Shown one piece after another: positions 26,901-39,600 of a stretch of DNA of 64,000 nucleotides (its first letter is position 1; each line of letters begins with the position of its first letter). The notes beneath the pieces were generated by a model. The model was not told the DNA's origin, searched no databases, and was given only the letters and a program-made list of their open reading frames with translations. The position numbers and the translations under genes were made by a program. Origin of the DNA: Bimastos eiseni (lineage: Eukaryota > Annelida > Clitellata > Crassiclitellata > Lumbricidae); NCBI GenBank assembly GCA_959347315.1, contig OY365806.1:34877526-34941525 (forward strand), given 5' to 3'.

Positions 26901-29900
26901 AGATTCTGTTCCATAGCGTTAGGTCTTGGGGCAAAATGAAAACAGTACTGTGGATGTTAAAAGATTAGACACTCATGTGCTTGACTTTCATTCTCAAGCA
27001 AAAATGTCCACTGACAATTCCAGTTTTAAATTACACAGGCTTTTCCATCTGACCAATAGCCAGCTTGAGAGTACATCTGAGAATTTTTGAAGAGGAGCAT
27101 ACAAAAAGTCTGTTACAAATACAGGACTGAAATAGACATACAATAAAATGGTGCCTGAACCCAGCTGCATGGAACATTGTATGCTCCCTAACCATAGCTC
27201 AGACTTCAAATTCAGATCTCCCCTAAGACACCACTGCCTAATTAACTTCATCGAGTACTATTAAATAACAATTAATACCTTCTTTTAATTTTAAACTAAC
27301 CAACTGCAGTATGATAATCACAAGTATTGTATGAACGAATGATGGAAAGTTATTATAGGAGACGAATATATCTATCAGCAGCAATGCAAGGAGCCCATTA
27401 CATTATGCTGCAATTCAGAAGCTACCCAACAGCAATGGTAAAGAGCATTTTCCATTTCTCATCACTCACTCTGGCTGATGCTTTCATCAACTTCTTTGGG
27501 GACATACATGCATACACGCATACATACATACATGCATACATACGCATGTAATTTTCCTATATGCAAGATTCTTGTCCACCTCCACTGGACATCAATCGTT
27601 GATACCGAAGACAAAAAATCTGGTTCCCTGCAATAGCTTCAAAATAGCTATAGACTTCTGGAGTTTGCAATTACAATTAAGACGTCTGGAGAGAAGTTAG
27701 CAACTCAAATCTGAGATGATAAAATAATTATGAAATGCATGGGGTATGGTGCTTCAATAAATGCCTACCCCATGAAGGGCAAACAATGGGCACCACAAAG
27801 TTTTCACAAAGCATTGAACTCCATTCCCATGCTGTCTCTTGGGTGCTGGCAGCTGAGAGTAATATCAGAAAAAGCGAAAAATACACTACAAAGATCTTCA
27901 GCCAACAGAAACTGTCTTAAGGAGATTTATGTAGGACTATCACATCTAAATACAAACACTAATCAATAAATTGCAATCTCACAAACCAAGTGATGAACTT
28001 CATTTTGCCAGGACTCATCGAAGACATAATCTACAAGTTGTTTTTTCAAAGCCTCGCCCAAAGGCATCTAAAAAGTAGCAGAACATCAAACAATCAACAT
28101 TACAAAACAATAATCTCAATTCCAATGACTGTAGCACACAACCAAAGATATTCAACTTCGAACGCTATCTTGAATTTGTGTAATGTCTTGGAATGCATAG
28201 CCAAGCACTGCTTTCTGTTAGTTCAGGTCTACACTTCTTAGACCCTTCTTCTCTTTCGGTATCCTTATCCGACATAACCTAAACTATGGTTTACATTCCC
28301 TGTTGGATTTTAATTAACCCTCTCCATTGTCTCCAATGAATCAACACTTTTCACACAGTTATTTCTTTAGCAATCATCATCTGATGCCTCAGCATCATGA
28401 TAATGGAGCAATTATGTAAGTAGAACCATATATCAGTGTTTCCAAAACTGCGTTTCGCGGAACCCTAGGGTTTCGTGATGTGAGGACAAGGGTTCTGCGG
28501 AAACTTTCATTTTGAACAATGAGCTTCAAACAATGTATAAAAATTATAAAAATGTATCATAAAAGGCGTTTTTGCTTAACATCAGTGTATAACTTATTAT
28601 GAAAGACAATTCATGAATTACGCCTTTGTCATTGTCATCGGTATTTGAGTTGTTAATCTAATCTAGAACTAAACCTATAATTGTCTACATTCTCAGGCGT
28701 TTGTAGTTTGTACATATAACAGAATATGTTTAGTTTTCGACGGGAGTTCCACCCAAAATATGTATATCTAAAGGGTTCCACGGTCAAAAAAGATTAGGAA
28801 ACACTGCCGTAGATCATATGAAAAACATCAATTCATTGCTGATGATCCATGAAATCTGTAAAGAAATATTGTCATATTGCTAGATTCATGCTGTCATACC
28901 TGGACTTCAACCATTTAACCAATAATACAAAAACTAAATTAGATTTGGCATGTAGTACAAATTATTGGATGATCATTTTCTTAGTCTTGGCATATCGGCC
29001 AATTGACTGTTCTGTTCTTGTTGTTTCTTCTTCCCGCCAGTGTACACTGTACAGCTAATGTCCTCATTTCATATTTGAAATCAATGAAGCAAGCTGGATG
29101 AACATAAATCTTTATATATTTTCAGGCTTGGCAGAGATTTGAATTCATAATCCCAGGTTGAAAGCAAAGCAGACTGGACCTTCAAGGTATTTTAACGGTC
29201 CATTATGAATATTACTGTGCCCAGGAAATGGTGGGAATTCAGATTAATTCATTCTGAATGCCTTTCAAAGGCAATTATAATAAACCCTAAATATCATTGA
29301 GATCTAATGTAATTATTGCACTGGTGTTTGAACACCAAAACCAAGTTGTGATGAGGTGAATGTCTAGATGATTGATCAACTAAGATGAAGAATGGTCTAG
29401 AGTGGATGGATAAGTCACTCGGAAAACGTAGATCTAGAGTTTAGAACAAAACAACATCTATAGGTGACCGAGCAGTTCAAACACATAGACAAAAAGAATT
29501 CCTAAATCCAGATGCACCAACCAAAATCTTGTGCATCAAGAACAGCTCTAGTGTTAGCTACAACAATACAAAGACAATCAGATGACTAGCATGAACAATA
29601 CCATTTCTGTACTGAGTTCAACTACTGTGGCTGGTCAGATATCAATGTTTATAATTTATTATAAATAACAAGCCCCAATTTGAAAGTAATCCTTTGTTGA
29701 ACAGGAAGTAAATGAAAATAACTATGCACATACATAGGTTATATGCATATAACAATGAAAACAAGCAAGTGTCTAAACGATTACAAAGTTCTTCAAAAAT
29801 CCTAACAATATAGAGCGGCAAGGAGATGTAAAACTGATAAAAGAATCTATAAATCTGAGATCAGAAAGCTGTTGAACCACTTCGGCTGACATTCAACAAC

Positions 29901-31497
29901 GCACTTGCTTCTCTGAAGAATTCTTCTTCTTGGCAGCTGACTTGTCAGACTTGCTGCTCTGTGACCGACAAACAGTTTCTGGCTGTACATCGGCTGTACT
30001 GAAGCCAACATCTTGAAGATGCTGATAGAGTGGTGAATTCTATTCAAACAGCAAACAGATAATACACCAAACAGTTAATGCCTTTGAGAAATATGCTGCT
30101 TCTTTTTAGTAACCACAGGATTTTCAAACAGATGTAGTGATAGATAACGGTGGAAAAACAGAAAAGGGAGAACAGAGGGTCGTATTCATTTTGTAGTTAA
30201 GAAGTGACAGAACAAGCAAATTGAGATCTAATGTAATTATTGAAGAGAGACACAAACTAGACTATCTAACCAATAAAATTCAGAGAAGCACTCTTACCTA
30301 CCCTTAACTGCTAGTATTTCTGCACATCATGCTACCCACAATCTGTGATTATCTGGCCTTTTTGCTAACCCATGATGAAGCACTGACATGGGCTCTCATG
30401 AATGTCATTCCATGTTGTAGCCTCAGGGAATGGAATCAACTACCAATGTCTCTATAATGCTCAAAATCATTTTCTCCTTAGAATAGAGGTCTCAAATCTC
30501 ATTATTTCTCATAGTCCATTTTTCATCTAGATAACTAACAGCTCATCACTTGGTGACTGGCTAATTGCAGATCTTAAATGCTGTGGGCATTAAGATCGCT
30601 CTAACTTGACAGACATATGCTGCTTGTTAGAATTTCCACCTGCTATCTACATCAAACCAGTATCATGTAACAATTGTAAGCCACCCAACTGCGCCAATGC
30701 CCATTGCAAATGAATTACAAGTAAGGTATCATGAAGTAACGTTTTTGTGGCCTCTTTTGTGCTGCCCGCCATCTCTGAGTTTACCATGAAAACAGCCAAA
30801 ACTTCATGACACTTCATATGGTGACATTTTTATTTATGATAATACTGAAATCATCTTACAAGATAATTCTTAAGGCCCTGTGTGTTATTATGGCGGCATC
30901 ATAGAAGTCTTTTTAGTCATAGTTAATCTCAGAGGACCAAGTTGCAGCTATTTTAAGAACACAAAATTGATGGACAATCTCGGGGCCTCTTTGTCCGAGA
31001 GGCCAAATGCACGTGCATAAAGTGTCTAAAGTAAAGGCTTTCAAGGAGAGACTGAAGAAATTAGGGTAGGTCCTATTAGAAAGAAGAAATGACATGACAA
31101 AGGAAGAAAATGGAGTGGTTCTTACAGATGCGACTTACTGAACCACTATAAGACATGTTATGTAGTTATGTTAATGTTAATGGAAAATCCGGCCCTGTGA
31201 ACATGATCGAAGGCCACGAACTGTGGCCATGAAGGCACAAAACCAACCTACGGAGGAAACGAGACGAGGACAATATTTAGTAGAGATCCTAAGCCACAAC
31301 AGACAAAATTAGACTCCGCAGAACGAACTTTTGCCGAAAGAGAGTACCAAAGACTAGAGCCAGCAATAGAACACTATCGAGAGACGTCTTTGGGATGTGA
31401 AGATAATTTTATGTGGTCTAGACTGAGTCCTAGTTTAAGAAATAAGCCTTCTAATCAAGCCAACCTCAAAAACAACATCACAATCTTCATCCACCAT
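17993..31497 (-). CDS. VEZT: Vezatin homologue
   Basis: Twelve exons on the minus strand join in phase: 31497-31465, 30039-29905, 28067-27987, 26784-26633, 25648-25343, 25042-24879, 24084-23948, 23434-23407, 22872-22662, 21600-21389, 20448-20342 and 18649-17993 (TAA). The product is 740 aa; human vezatin is 779. The N-terminus MVDEDCDVVFENSPLYQHL matches the vertebrate start. Two hydrophobic segments at about residues 136-150 and 160-183 are the membrane hairpin. The conserved vezatin region follows (RLVKKAKFF, RGFTMVTAP, RRAVFHRARK), and the tail ends with METFGDDWSDGD, like the vertebrate QTFGDEEEE tail. Vezatin is a membrane protein of adherens junctions that binds myosin VIIA. Least certain are the donor of the 22872 exon (placed at 22662 by phase), the weak donor after 24879 and the acceptor at 20449. 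Confidence 0.93.
19070..19670 (+). mobile_element. LINE 3' end, reverse-transcriptase C-terminus relic
   Basis: With frameshifts, the + strand reads like the C-terminal part of a CR1/L2-type reverse transcriptase: a stretch resembling RIHYEIASITNNAL, then an APALWNGL-like block (the usual AP.LWNSLP). Its 3' tail (agctggtctccctgacgtggctctta) matches 45520-45560, so both come from one family. It lies inside vezatin intron 11, opposite in strand to the gene. Confidence 0.7.
19920..20240 (+). mobile_element. LINE 3' end fragment
   Basis: Short + strand relic with the same reverse-transcriptase C-terminal signature as 42000-42600: a gtgactctcttcattggtttcctg block, a gcccagacaacttttggctctc block, and a final agcgccgatgattttgag word. 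It is frameshifted and without any intact ORF. It lies in vezatin intron 11. Confidence 0.65.
21785..21850 (-). mobile_element. tRNA-like SINE head
   Basis: The minus strand reads tggtctaattgaagtgttag (A-box-like) and ggtcaaatccc (B-box-like, compare GGTTCRANTCC). It does not fold into a full tRNA by eye, so I call it a SINE relic within a vezatin intron. Confidence 0.55.
22030..22160 (-). mobile_element. tRNA-derived SINE
   Basis: The minus strand carries a tRNA-like head (cggctagagcggtcgac A-box region, gcgttcgacccgcg B-box region). It is joined to a body with the word cttgctcaaggtccctacac on the + strand. The same body is visible at 9088-9190, 60705-60780 and 63525-63620. Confidence 0.7.
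22282..22574. mobile_element. Complete hAT miniature element, TAAGGCTGTC family
   Basis: 293 bp with perfect 10-bp inverted ends TAAGGCTGTC / GACAGCCTTA. It is flanked by a perfect 8-bp target duplication GTTATAAG (22274-22281 and 22575-22582). The ends fit the hAT YARNG rule. It has no coding capacity. It lies in the vezatin intron between the exons ending at 22662 and starting at 21600, immediately beyond an open frame that runs from that exon into the element. Confidence 0.95.
27505..27550. repeat. CATA-type microsatellite
   Basis: A run of catacatgcatacatac words, about 45 bp, inside vezatin intron 3. Confidence 0.8.
28434..28806. mobile_element. hAT miniature element, CAGTGTTTCC family
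   Basis: 373 bp with ends CAGTGTTTCC and GGAAACACTG. The inner sequence is of the gttccgcggaacccta type seen in Charlie-like elements. Flanking octamers CCATATAT and CCGTAGAT agree at six of eight positions, so the duplication has decayed. It lies in vezatin intron 2. Confidence 0.8.
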
Positions 31498-32989
31498 TTT
31501 TCTGCCGCTGTACTAGTATTTATATTGGTTTGGCGAGAAAGGCCACATCGTGAAAGTGAGTGAGCAAGTCAAATGACCTTATTAAATTTAAAACTAATTT
31601 TTTAAATAATGCTTCGTAATTTGCAAATTGACTAAATTCCAAATCTCCGAAATGCCAATTGAAAACAAAGTTCAGGGCAGCGGCTTACTCGTCAGCTTAT
31701 TTATATGCTTTAGAGCTTGTAGTAGTTTCAGTTAAACGACACTGTGTGACAACAAACATCACTAGCATCGTCCTCCTCCCTTTGCCAGGCTCCAGTCTTG
31801 GGACTGTAATTGAATTTCATTTACAGTGGAGGATCATTAGGCGCTGTAAATAAAAGCACACGTTATATAGCGATCGAATATCACAGCAGAGTAGGCCTTA
31901 CAGTTATGCGAACCGCGAGGTCGCAACACTATATATAGTGCCTGCAAAATGTCACAAAATAAACACTTTAATTTAGATTACTTGGTTACCCGTTGAGATC
32001 TATTATATGCATAACTTCATTGAGGTTACCTAGAACTGAAAACAAAAAGGTCTAGCTTACGACGATGACAGACTTACAGTATAATAAATTATGCACTCCT
32101 GCAGTGATAATTGTTCGCTTTCATGATCTTAGTCTCAAGTTAAGCACATAGGTAATTTTTTACATGTAGCAAATGTGTCGCGCTTTCTATATTTGTGACT
32201 GGCACTGTCAGAGAACAAGCTTCCAACTTTCATTTATAATTAAGTTTACAGTAATGCACTCTTGAAGATTGTTTTTCAATTGCCTTTTGACTTGCCCAGG
32301 TTGGTCACATGCCCATCTTTATTCACTGTATACATGATGAAATCTGTAATTATTACATGTATAGGTCTATCTATTATCTAATTTATCTTACTAGCGACCT
32401 GACGAGAGCATTTCCACATTTCGAAATTGCGTTACAATTGTTCTAGCGAATGAAACCATTACCTTCAAACGTGGTCCTGTGTTGTAACATCTAGAGCATC
32501 TAAGTAAGGCGATATTTAAACACGTAAATAAACATTACCAATATTATTACAAATCATGAAATTATGGCGTCACATAATACTTAAGGCCCGGGCTCATGGC
32601 CCGGACCTCCACATCTGAATATCGCTGACAGGAAGATAACGTTGTTTTGTTTATACATAAAAAAGTCAAAAGTGTAATTAAAAAAAATTATATTCGTTTT
32701 TAGACAGGTTTGTTTTCGATCACGCTTTACAGATCCGTGATATTGCGAAATGTAATGTAAGGGAAATGTTTCATAATCGGCGTGTCGTGTTTTCTGGTTG
32801 TAAAGTGCAGAACGTGATAGTAGCGCAAACGATGAGGTCGAGTGTCGTCGGGCCAAGGTTTCCGTCTGCTCTTCTCAAAGCACGGTATAGAATTTTGTTT
32901 TTTAGCATCTGAAGCCGCTTTCAGATATTTTCAACGTACTGATACGTAATATAGCTGGCGAAAGTGCAGTATCCGGGGTGCGTATATAT

Positions 32990-33272
32990 TAGGGCTGCCA
33001 ACCGTCCCGGATTGGTTGGGACAGTCCTGAAATCGACCTAGGCCATCCAGTGTCCCAGGCAATGCTTATTTAGTTCCGAAATCCAGGAATGGATAAGTAG
33101 TTACGAAAGATTATGCGATTTAATGTTAGTATCCAGATCCAAGCAACATGAGCAATTTTGTAATCGAATGTCTTGAACATCATTCGAACGGGTTTGAGTA
33201 CAGTGCGAACCGGTAAAATGCGAACCGCTTGCAAATGTCCCAGAATGGGTTTACTCAGAGTTGACAGCCCTA
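32990..33272. mobile_element. hAT miniature element, TAGGGCTGYCAAC family
   Basis: 283 bp with inverted ends TAGGGCTGCCAAC and GTTGACAGCCCTA. It is flanked by near-perfect 8-bp duplications GTATATAT (32982-32989) and GTACATAT (33273-33280). The ends fit the hAT consensus. No coding capacity. Confidence 0.88.
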
Positions 33273-33317
33273 GTACATATATGCCGGGCGTTGTGAGGGT
33301 TGGTTAGGAAACGTGAA

Positions 33318-34312
33318 CAGTTGTTCCCTCTAAGCAGTGCATATGTGCGAGCGCACATGGGCCGTGAGCCAGCGCACAGTAAGATTTTTTGTGTGGACAC
33401 AATTTTTTGGCATAAATGACAAGTCAACATTTTTTTATGAAAAGTTCTACATAAATTGAGTCTCCTAGTGGTCTACCTTACTTCAGAAGCTTTGGTTCCT
33501 TGGCTGATATGTCTCCTTATATAATTTTAGACAAGGGACTTTTCTTAGGTTATCAGAACTTATCATCATAGACTTTTAGATATGTTGTGACTTTAGCCAT
33601 CATCGCATTCTGCCTGAACCTGCATACAAAAGTGTAATCCATTTATCATTAGAGTCATTTAGGGTCAGGATTAGGGTTAGTGTCATCATCAGAAACATGA
33701 TGTCTTTCGCAAAGTCGCAAAAGCATGTCAAAATGCTGCACTGCACCCAGAAATTTACACACCCTGATAGTGCACTTTTGCCAATTGACCAAACTAAGCA
33801 ATCAAATTGCTTCAGCATACATTATTTGTGATTTTTGTTCGGAGCTGTTCAAATTGTAAAAATTATGGTATTTACTGTTTTTGTGCCCAAATTATTCATC
33901 GATAATCTGTAATGCTTTAACATTCAAAATTCAAAGTGATCTATTCTTTTACTGAATTACAGTATTATTTTAAAACCCAGAGTTGCTTTAAGTGTGAGTA
34001 CACAAGTTTGTTTTGCAAAAATATAGTCTCGATTTCTTTTTTTGAAACTAATTAAATCGAGTCTTCTAACCGGCTACAGCCATCCTTACTCCAGAAACGT
34101 TGATTCATTGGCTGATACGTCCCCTAATTTATCTTTAGACAAGGAACTTTTCTTTGGTTATGAGAACTTATCACCATAGGCTTTTAGATATGTCTTAATT
34201 TAACTATTTATTCAGCTCGGATCTGCACACAAAATTGTGAGCCATTTGTGAAATGTTGCACACACAAAATTTTAGGCACACACTATCTTCAGCAAATTAA
34301 AGGGAACATTGC
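33318..34312. mobile_element. Possible hAT element with internal duplication
   Basis: The left end cagttgttccctctaagc and the right end ttaaagggaacattg are roughly inverted, like the CAGTGTTCCCTCTAAGC-type hAT repeats of vertebrates. Within it, about 210 bp at 33443-33660 are repeated at 34040-34255 (shared words ttggctgatacgtc, tagacaagg.acttttct, cttttagatatgt). I could not find a target duplication, so the limits are tentative. Confidence 0.45.
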
Positions 34313-36688
34313 TGGGGTGACCACATTATTTTTAAATATGGCAACCACCAGGCCTGTTCTTATTAGCTGGATGAGCCAGCACATGATATTGTTATATCAT
34401 CTGTCATCAAACCTAAGGAATTTGTTAATATTAACGTCGATTATTGTTACTGATGCCGATTGCTCAAATAATTTTTAGAAATCAGCTCGATTATGTGTAG
34501 TGATATCTGTACAGATCTAGTCTGGGCAGCCATACATAACACCATAACCAGCCTACTTGCATGCATGGAAACTATCTTCCACCAAATATGCATCTAAAGT
34601 AGGAAATTTGAGATCATCTAAATAATACTCAGAAATGTTAGTTTTTCTCAAACTTTTATGTTTTTGTTTAATATAAATTGTAATATGTGATAATAATCTA
34701 AGAATTTTAAATAATTGACTGGGATCTAGTTTCTTGAAACTGAATATTCTGAAAACTGACTGATGACCGTTAATGCAGATGGGTCACATATACGGATGAA
34801 CCGAGTTAGACTTTCTTGCCGAGTACCGAGTATGGCTAGTTCAATTTTGCCAAATCCAAGTACGAGTTTTGAATATTTAAAAAGTCTCATTCTCTTGGTT
34901 ATTAGTTAGGCAGTTTGCACAACTTTTATGAATTTTTTGTTTTGCTTTAATTTACACTAGGAAGTTGTAACTAGTAGGCACTATTGGTAGCAGTATTTGT
35001 GATTTTTGTTAGGTTGATTGTGGTTTTGTAGATAAAAATAGCCCTCCCTGTGTTTTTAGTTAGGTTGATTGTTGTTATGTAAATTAACAAATCTGATTTT
35101 CATTTCAAAACAGAAACATACAAACCCATTGTTTGTCCGAGTTTGAGTGATGCAGAGTAACTACTGCAAAACTTTGGCCGAGCCGAGTTCCGAACTGAGT
35201 TTCGGTTCATCCCTAGTCACATATTATAAAAATAGCAGGCATAAACTGCATTCTAAACCTAGTCAAGAAGTTAACTATTTCACAACCATTATCATGAACT
35301 CAATTTCTGAAGTACTACTTCATTGCTAAGTGCAGGCCATCAGTCTATGAGTGCAAATGGCTGCACTTAAGGTGCTTGTTTACATAATGGTGTGACTTTG
35401 GACAGAAGCTTAGAGTTGTCCACACAAGAGTAATTCAAGTGAAAAGATGGTTAAGGCCAAAACCAAAGAAGGACAGGACATAAATGAGATCTAAATGGAG
35501 TATAAATATAATTTATGGTGTCAAACACAGCAGCAGAATGTAGAAAGTAAAGGCAAGGTATTTGTCAGCAGAAATTTTACCTTTGCTTTCTGTCATGATG
35601 AATTTTTATACATGTTTTTTGATTGCATTAAGTTGATAGCAGGGGACTTCTCCATGATGCTAACAGTGGAAGCCAGGAAAAAATGAGGTTATGAATTATC
35701 GTTTACAATTTGTTCTGGGTTCCATCTGTCAGGTCTATTATATAATCAGAATTCATGTTATAAGAATGTAATTTATAAGGAGGTTTCAACATAATATCTT
35801 TGGGATCTGATCCACTGAGGTACTTTTTGTATATCGTATGACTTAGATGAAACATGTAAACTGTATTTAATACTGATATTCTTTCCAGACTAGATTATAA
35901 AGTCCTATACTTTGTTGCTTTTTAACCCATGTCTTGTTTTGAATTTGTGATGCTGTGTGTCTGGTTGTTGCCATTTGTTGTTGTCACTTTTCGTGCAAAT
36001 CATCAATGCATATTAAAAATCAATTATTGACGTTCGGTTTTGTCGTTTATACTTAAATGCACCCGTTCTCTTTGCCCCAAATGGTCGATTTGTGATTGGA
36101 TCCATGCTAGTGCGCTGCATTTGATCTCATTTCATGAAGTCTGGTTTTTTAGTTGATTGACACCAAAGTGACTGACTGGCTTTGTTATCTGACCATGTAC
36201 TCATAGAGTTCTAATTTGTTAAAGCATCTGTTCTTTGAGGAATGTAATATTACTGGAATTAAATGTTGTTGTTGCAAAAGTGTCTTTAAATTTTGTAATA
36301 ATTCTGAGATAAGAGGTTAGGGGACGATTTGTAAATGCTAAACTCCAGAAAATTGTCTTAATTTTGAACTTATCTTGATGGAAAATCTGAAATTTATTAG
36401 ATCTAAATCTGAAATGGTTAATGTTGTTTGAACTGGAACAGGATCTCCTCATTGAGTCATGGGCAACACTTCTCAACATTGAGGTGTTGTAGCCTTTCAA
36501 AGGATGTCATCTCTCGATATATATTCCTTTGTTCACAGTTCTGCCAAGTGAGATCATCAAGAGGTCTGACATCAACAAATTTCCCTGTTTCAGTCGACTT
36601 TGTTAATCGACGAACTCAGCACAAAAGTGGAACAACTCTAGCTTCTTGGTTTCACCCCAGTTTAGTGACAAACGTCGCTTTGTCAAAG

Positions 36689-39600
36689 ATGGAACACACG
36701 ACATCAAAAAATCCGCTTAAACGAAATCATTCGAAGGATGATGTCACAGGTTCAACTAAAGAAATGAAACCCAGTGAGATGTTGGCTGCTGCAGAATTAA
36801 AAGATGGAGCAGAATCAGATGACGTGACCACTGGAGTTGCAGCTCGCCCACTGGGTTCAGTAAAAAATTGTGACATTGATCCTAGAGGTATAATGCTATT
36901 TATGTTAAACTATGCTCATATAAAAGTATTTGTTCTATGATTTTCATTTCAGGCATATGCCGAATAAGTCACTGGTTAAATGGTTGAATGGTCTTTACAC
37001 TGTTACAGCTAGTGAAGGACATTCATTTTTGCCGACAAATGAACACTTTTCTCTAAGCATATTGAACAGTTTTTCAAGTGTTGTTTGCACCATTTCTATG
37101 CAGCTTATTGATAAGGGTGATAATTTTATGTCAACAATAATGGCAAAGTCGACAGACTTTTTTGCAACTTTGATAGTAAATGGTAAACATGTGTGTGGTA
37201 CCACAGACTGCATTCAGTCTTAAGTCAAAACTTTAACATTTCTTTAGATCCTTCAGAATCACGCTGCAATTATCGCTCCAGCCTGTTCCTAGCTGAAGTT
37301 TTGCATTAAAAGTACTTTCTGATTTAGTTCCATTAAGTACGCTACCATTTAGTATCATTAAATCATATAAGACTAATGCAGCACTCTTAACAAAATTATA
37401 AAAATCACTTAAAATATTAAATTTTAATTTTACAAAAACTACCAATTGCAAATTATTTAGATGGTGTTTTGAACTGCTTTGCATAAAAATCGCAATCATA
37501 GAAATTATTTTAAACCATATTTTGGTGTTTTCTTCAGTAACTCATTTTGCGACATATGACTCATTTTGCTTTGTTGCGCCTCATGGTTGTGAGAATTTAA
37601 GCTTTTTCCAACTGACTAGAGGCGATATTCATATTGGTGAGATAATGTGTAATAGTACTATACAAATGTTCTATTCAAATGCCTGTTCTCACATCTTTGC
37701 AGAAACTGTGTAGAAGGGTGATTCAGTTGAGTTTGGAAGGATCTCTCAGCTAAATTACAAACAGGACAACTGTTTCTTTTTTCAGAGCAAATGCTTTGTC
37801 ACAGACCATGGGAGATTACAAAGAAAGGAAAGCACTTTTACAGTAGTTACGGTGATTTGTCCCACACAGTCTATGAGTTCAGCATTGCTTCATACAATGT
37901 TCTTGCACAAAATCTGCTTGTTGATAATGACTATCTTTACCGCAGTTGTAAATCAAAATGGCTGAAGTGGAATTTCCGAAAGAGACTTCTGTTTTCTCAA
38001 TTGAAAAGACACAGTCCTGACGTAAGTGTAAACTAGAGATGGTAAATTGTCATAATTCTATTCCAAATACGTTTGTTTCATTTCCACAGTTTGAAACTAA
38101 ATATGGTGTGTTCGTGATTTTATTTCATAGTATGGAAATACATGGTTTAGCTCTGATATAAAATTAATTGTTTTGCTAAGTTATAGTGTGATTACTATGC
38201 CCAGAAAAGCAAATGTTTTGAAGTGGTGAATGTCCATGGAAAGACAACATAAATGACTAAACCTGATGGAAAGAATACTTGGCTTCCAAGCTACCAAGCT
38301 TCAAGTATATATTTTCCTGATTCTTTGTCAGCATTTTTGAGGAGTCAAAGGTGTTACATTAACTCCTCATCTTCATTTTACACCTCTCTGAAAACTCCTT
38401 TTCAGCCACGGTGAGGCAGGCTGGGCCTCTGAGCAAGTATCTTAAAGGGTTGCTATATCAAGTCTTTTTAATTGATAAAATTTTGGATATATACATTTTT
38501 CTGTGCTAACAAATGGTAACATTAAGTTGCATCATTACTTGTATTTCTATTAGTCCATAGGAAGTTTGGAATCCATGTAGCGTAAGAGAACTGTGCTTGT
38601 GGAATTTGATCTGTGCCGTAATCTTGTATAAATTGTTTTCCTTTCAGATTCTTTGCCTGCAAGAGGTTAATGAAGAGCACTACTATACTTTCCTTGAACC
38701 ACAGCTGTGCACTCTTGGTTAGTACATTCATTTTGTGATGGTGCATTTCCATAGTGCGTCTCTATGATTTATGATGTATTTTTTAAGTGCATTTTAAGTG
38801 ACACAGTTCTGTGTTCTCAATGGACCATTTAAGTAACATTTCTGTAGATAATACATGAAGCCGTATACATACTACCTGATTTTTTTTACTTCTCCGCAGA
38901 GTCTTGCAGAATCAAATAGTTAACTTAGATGCTGATGGGCAGAAGATAACCATTCTGTTTAGGCAGCTTTAAATATATATTTTCCTGATTATTATACTGT
39001 ATCTTTTTCGAACCTCTTAACAAGTGCTAAAGAGGCACTGGAGACTGTCTAGAAGAGTGTTTCCCAAACTTTTTGGTCATGGGACCCACTTCGGATACTC
39101 TTTCAATGCCCGCAACCCATCTCACAAAGGCGAACATAATTGTGTTAAAGTTTAATTAGCATTTCAACGTCAATTCGCAATACATGCATTGAATATACTT
39201 CATATAATGAAGAGACTAGGCTGGACTCTACTCATAGGACTATATCATAGTGACAATACAACCCACTTTTGGGTCGCGACCCATAGTTTGGGAAACACTG
39301 GTCTATAAGTGCCATGTATAAAATGATTCACAGTTTGAGACCTAAATTGAATATGGTAGGCATTGTCCTGGCCACAGAATTTACAACGATGGCTTGCTTG
39401 TGAATTCATCATTCCTAATTAATTCTGACTTCATTTATCACAATGAAATAAGTAAGTAAATATTGATTTCAATTCGCAGTTGCAGACCGTATTCTGAGTT
39501 ACAAACAACATTATTCAAGAATAGTCAGAATATGACATTTAAATATGAAAAGTTCTTCACATGAGCCTTAAATGAGACTTACAAGAAGCTAGATAAACAT

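Larger units (their letters stand above)
31498..36538. other. Divergent intergenic region, vezatin / Angel
   Basis: About 5 kb between two head-to-head genes. It contains hAT elements and a duplicated block (listed separately). A palindrome cactatatatagtg lies at 31929-31942, about 430 bp upstream of the vezatin start. A short ATG-led segment at 32832-32884 (MRSSVVGPRFPSALLKA...) ends at a GGTATAG site and could be a first exon of Angel, but phase agreement with the next exon needs a non-obvious acceptor. Confidence 0.45.

Noticed and set aside
30290..30510. Possible LINE C-terminal fragment (REWNQLP-like)
   Set aside because: Only one short block resembles the LINE consensus; too weak to list.
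32581..32856. 91-codon minus-strand open frame
   Set aside because: It starts at a non-ATG codon, has no similarity, and lies in the intergenic repeat region.
36930..37223. 97-codon open frame in Angel intron 1
   Set aside because: No family resemblance; the exon chain skips it in phase (36887 to 37786).
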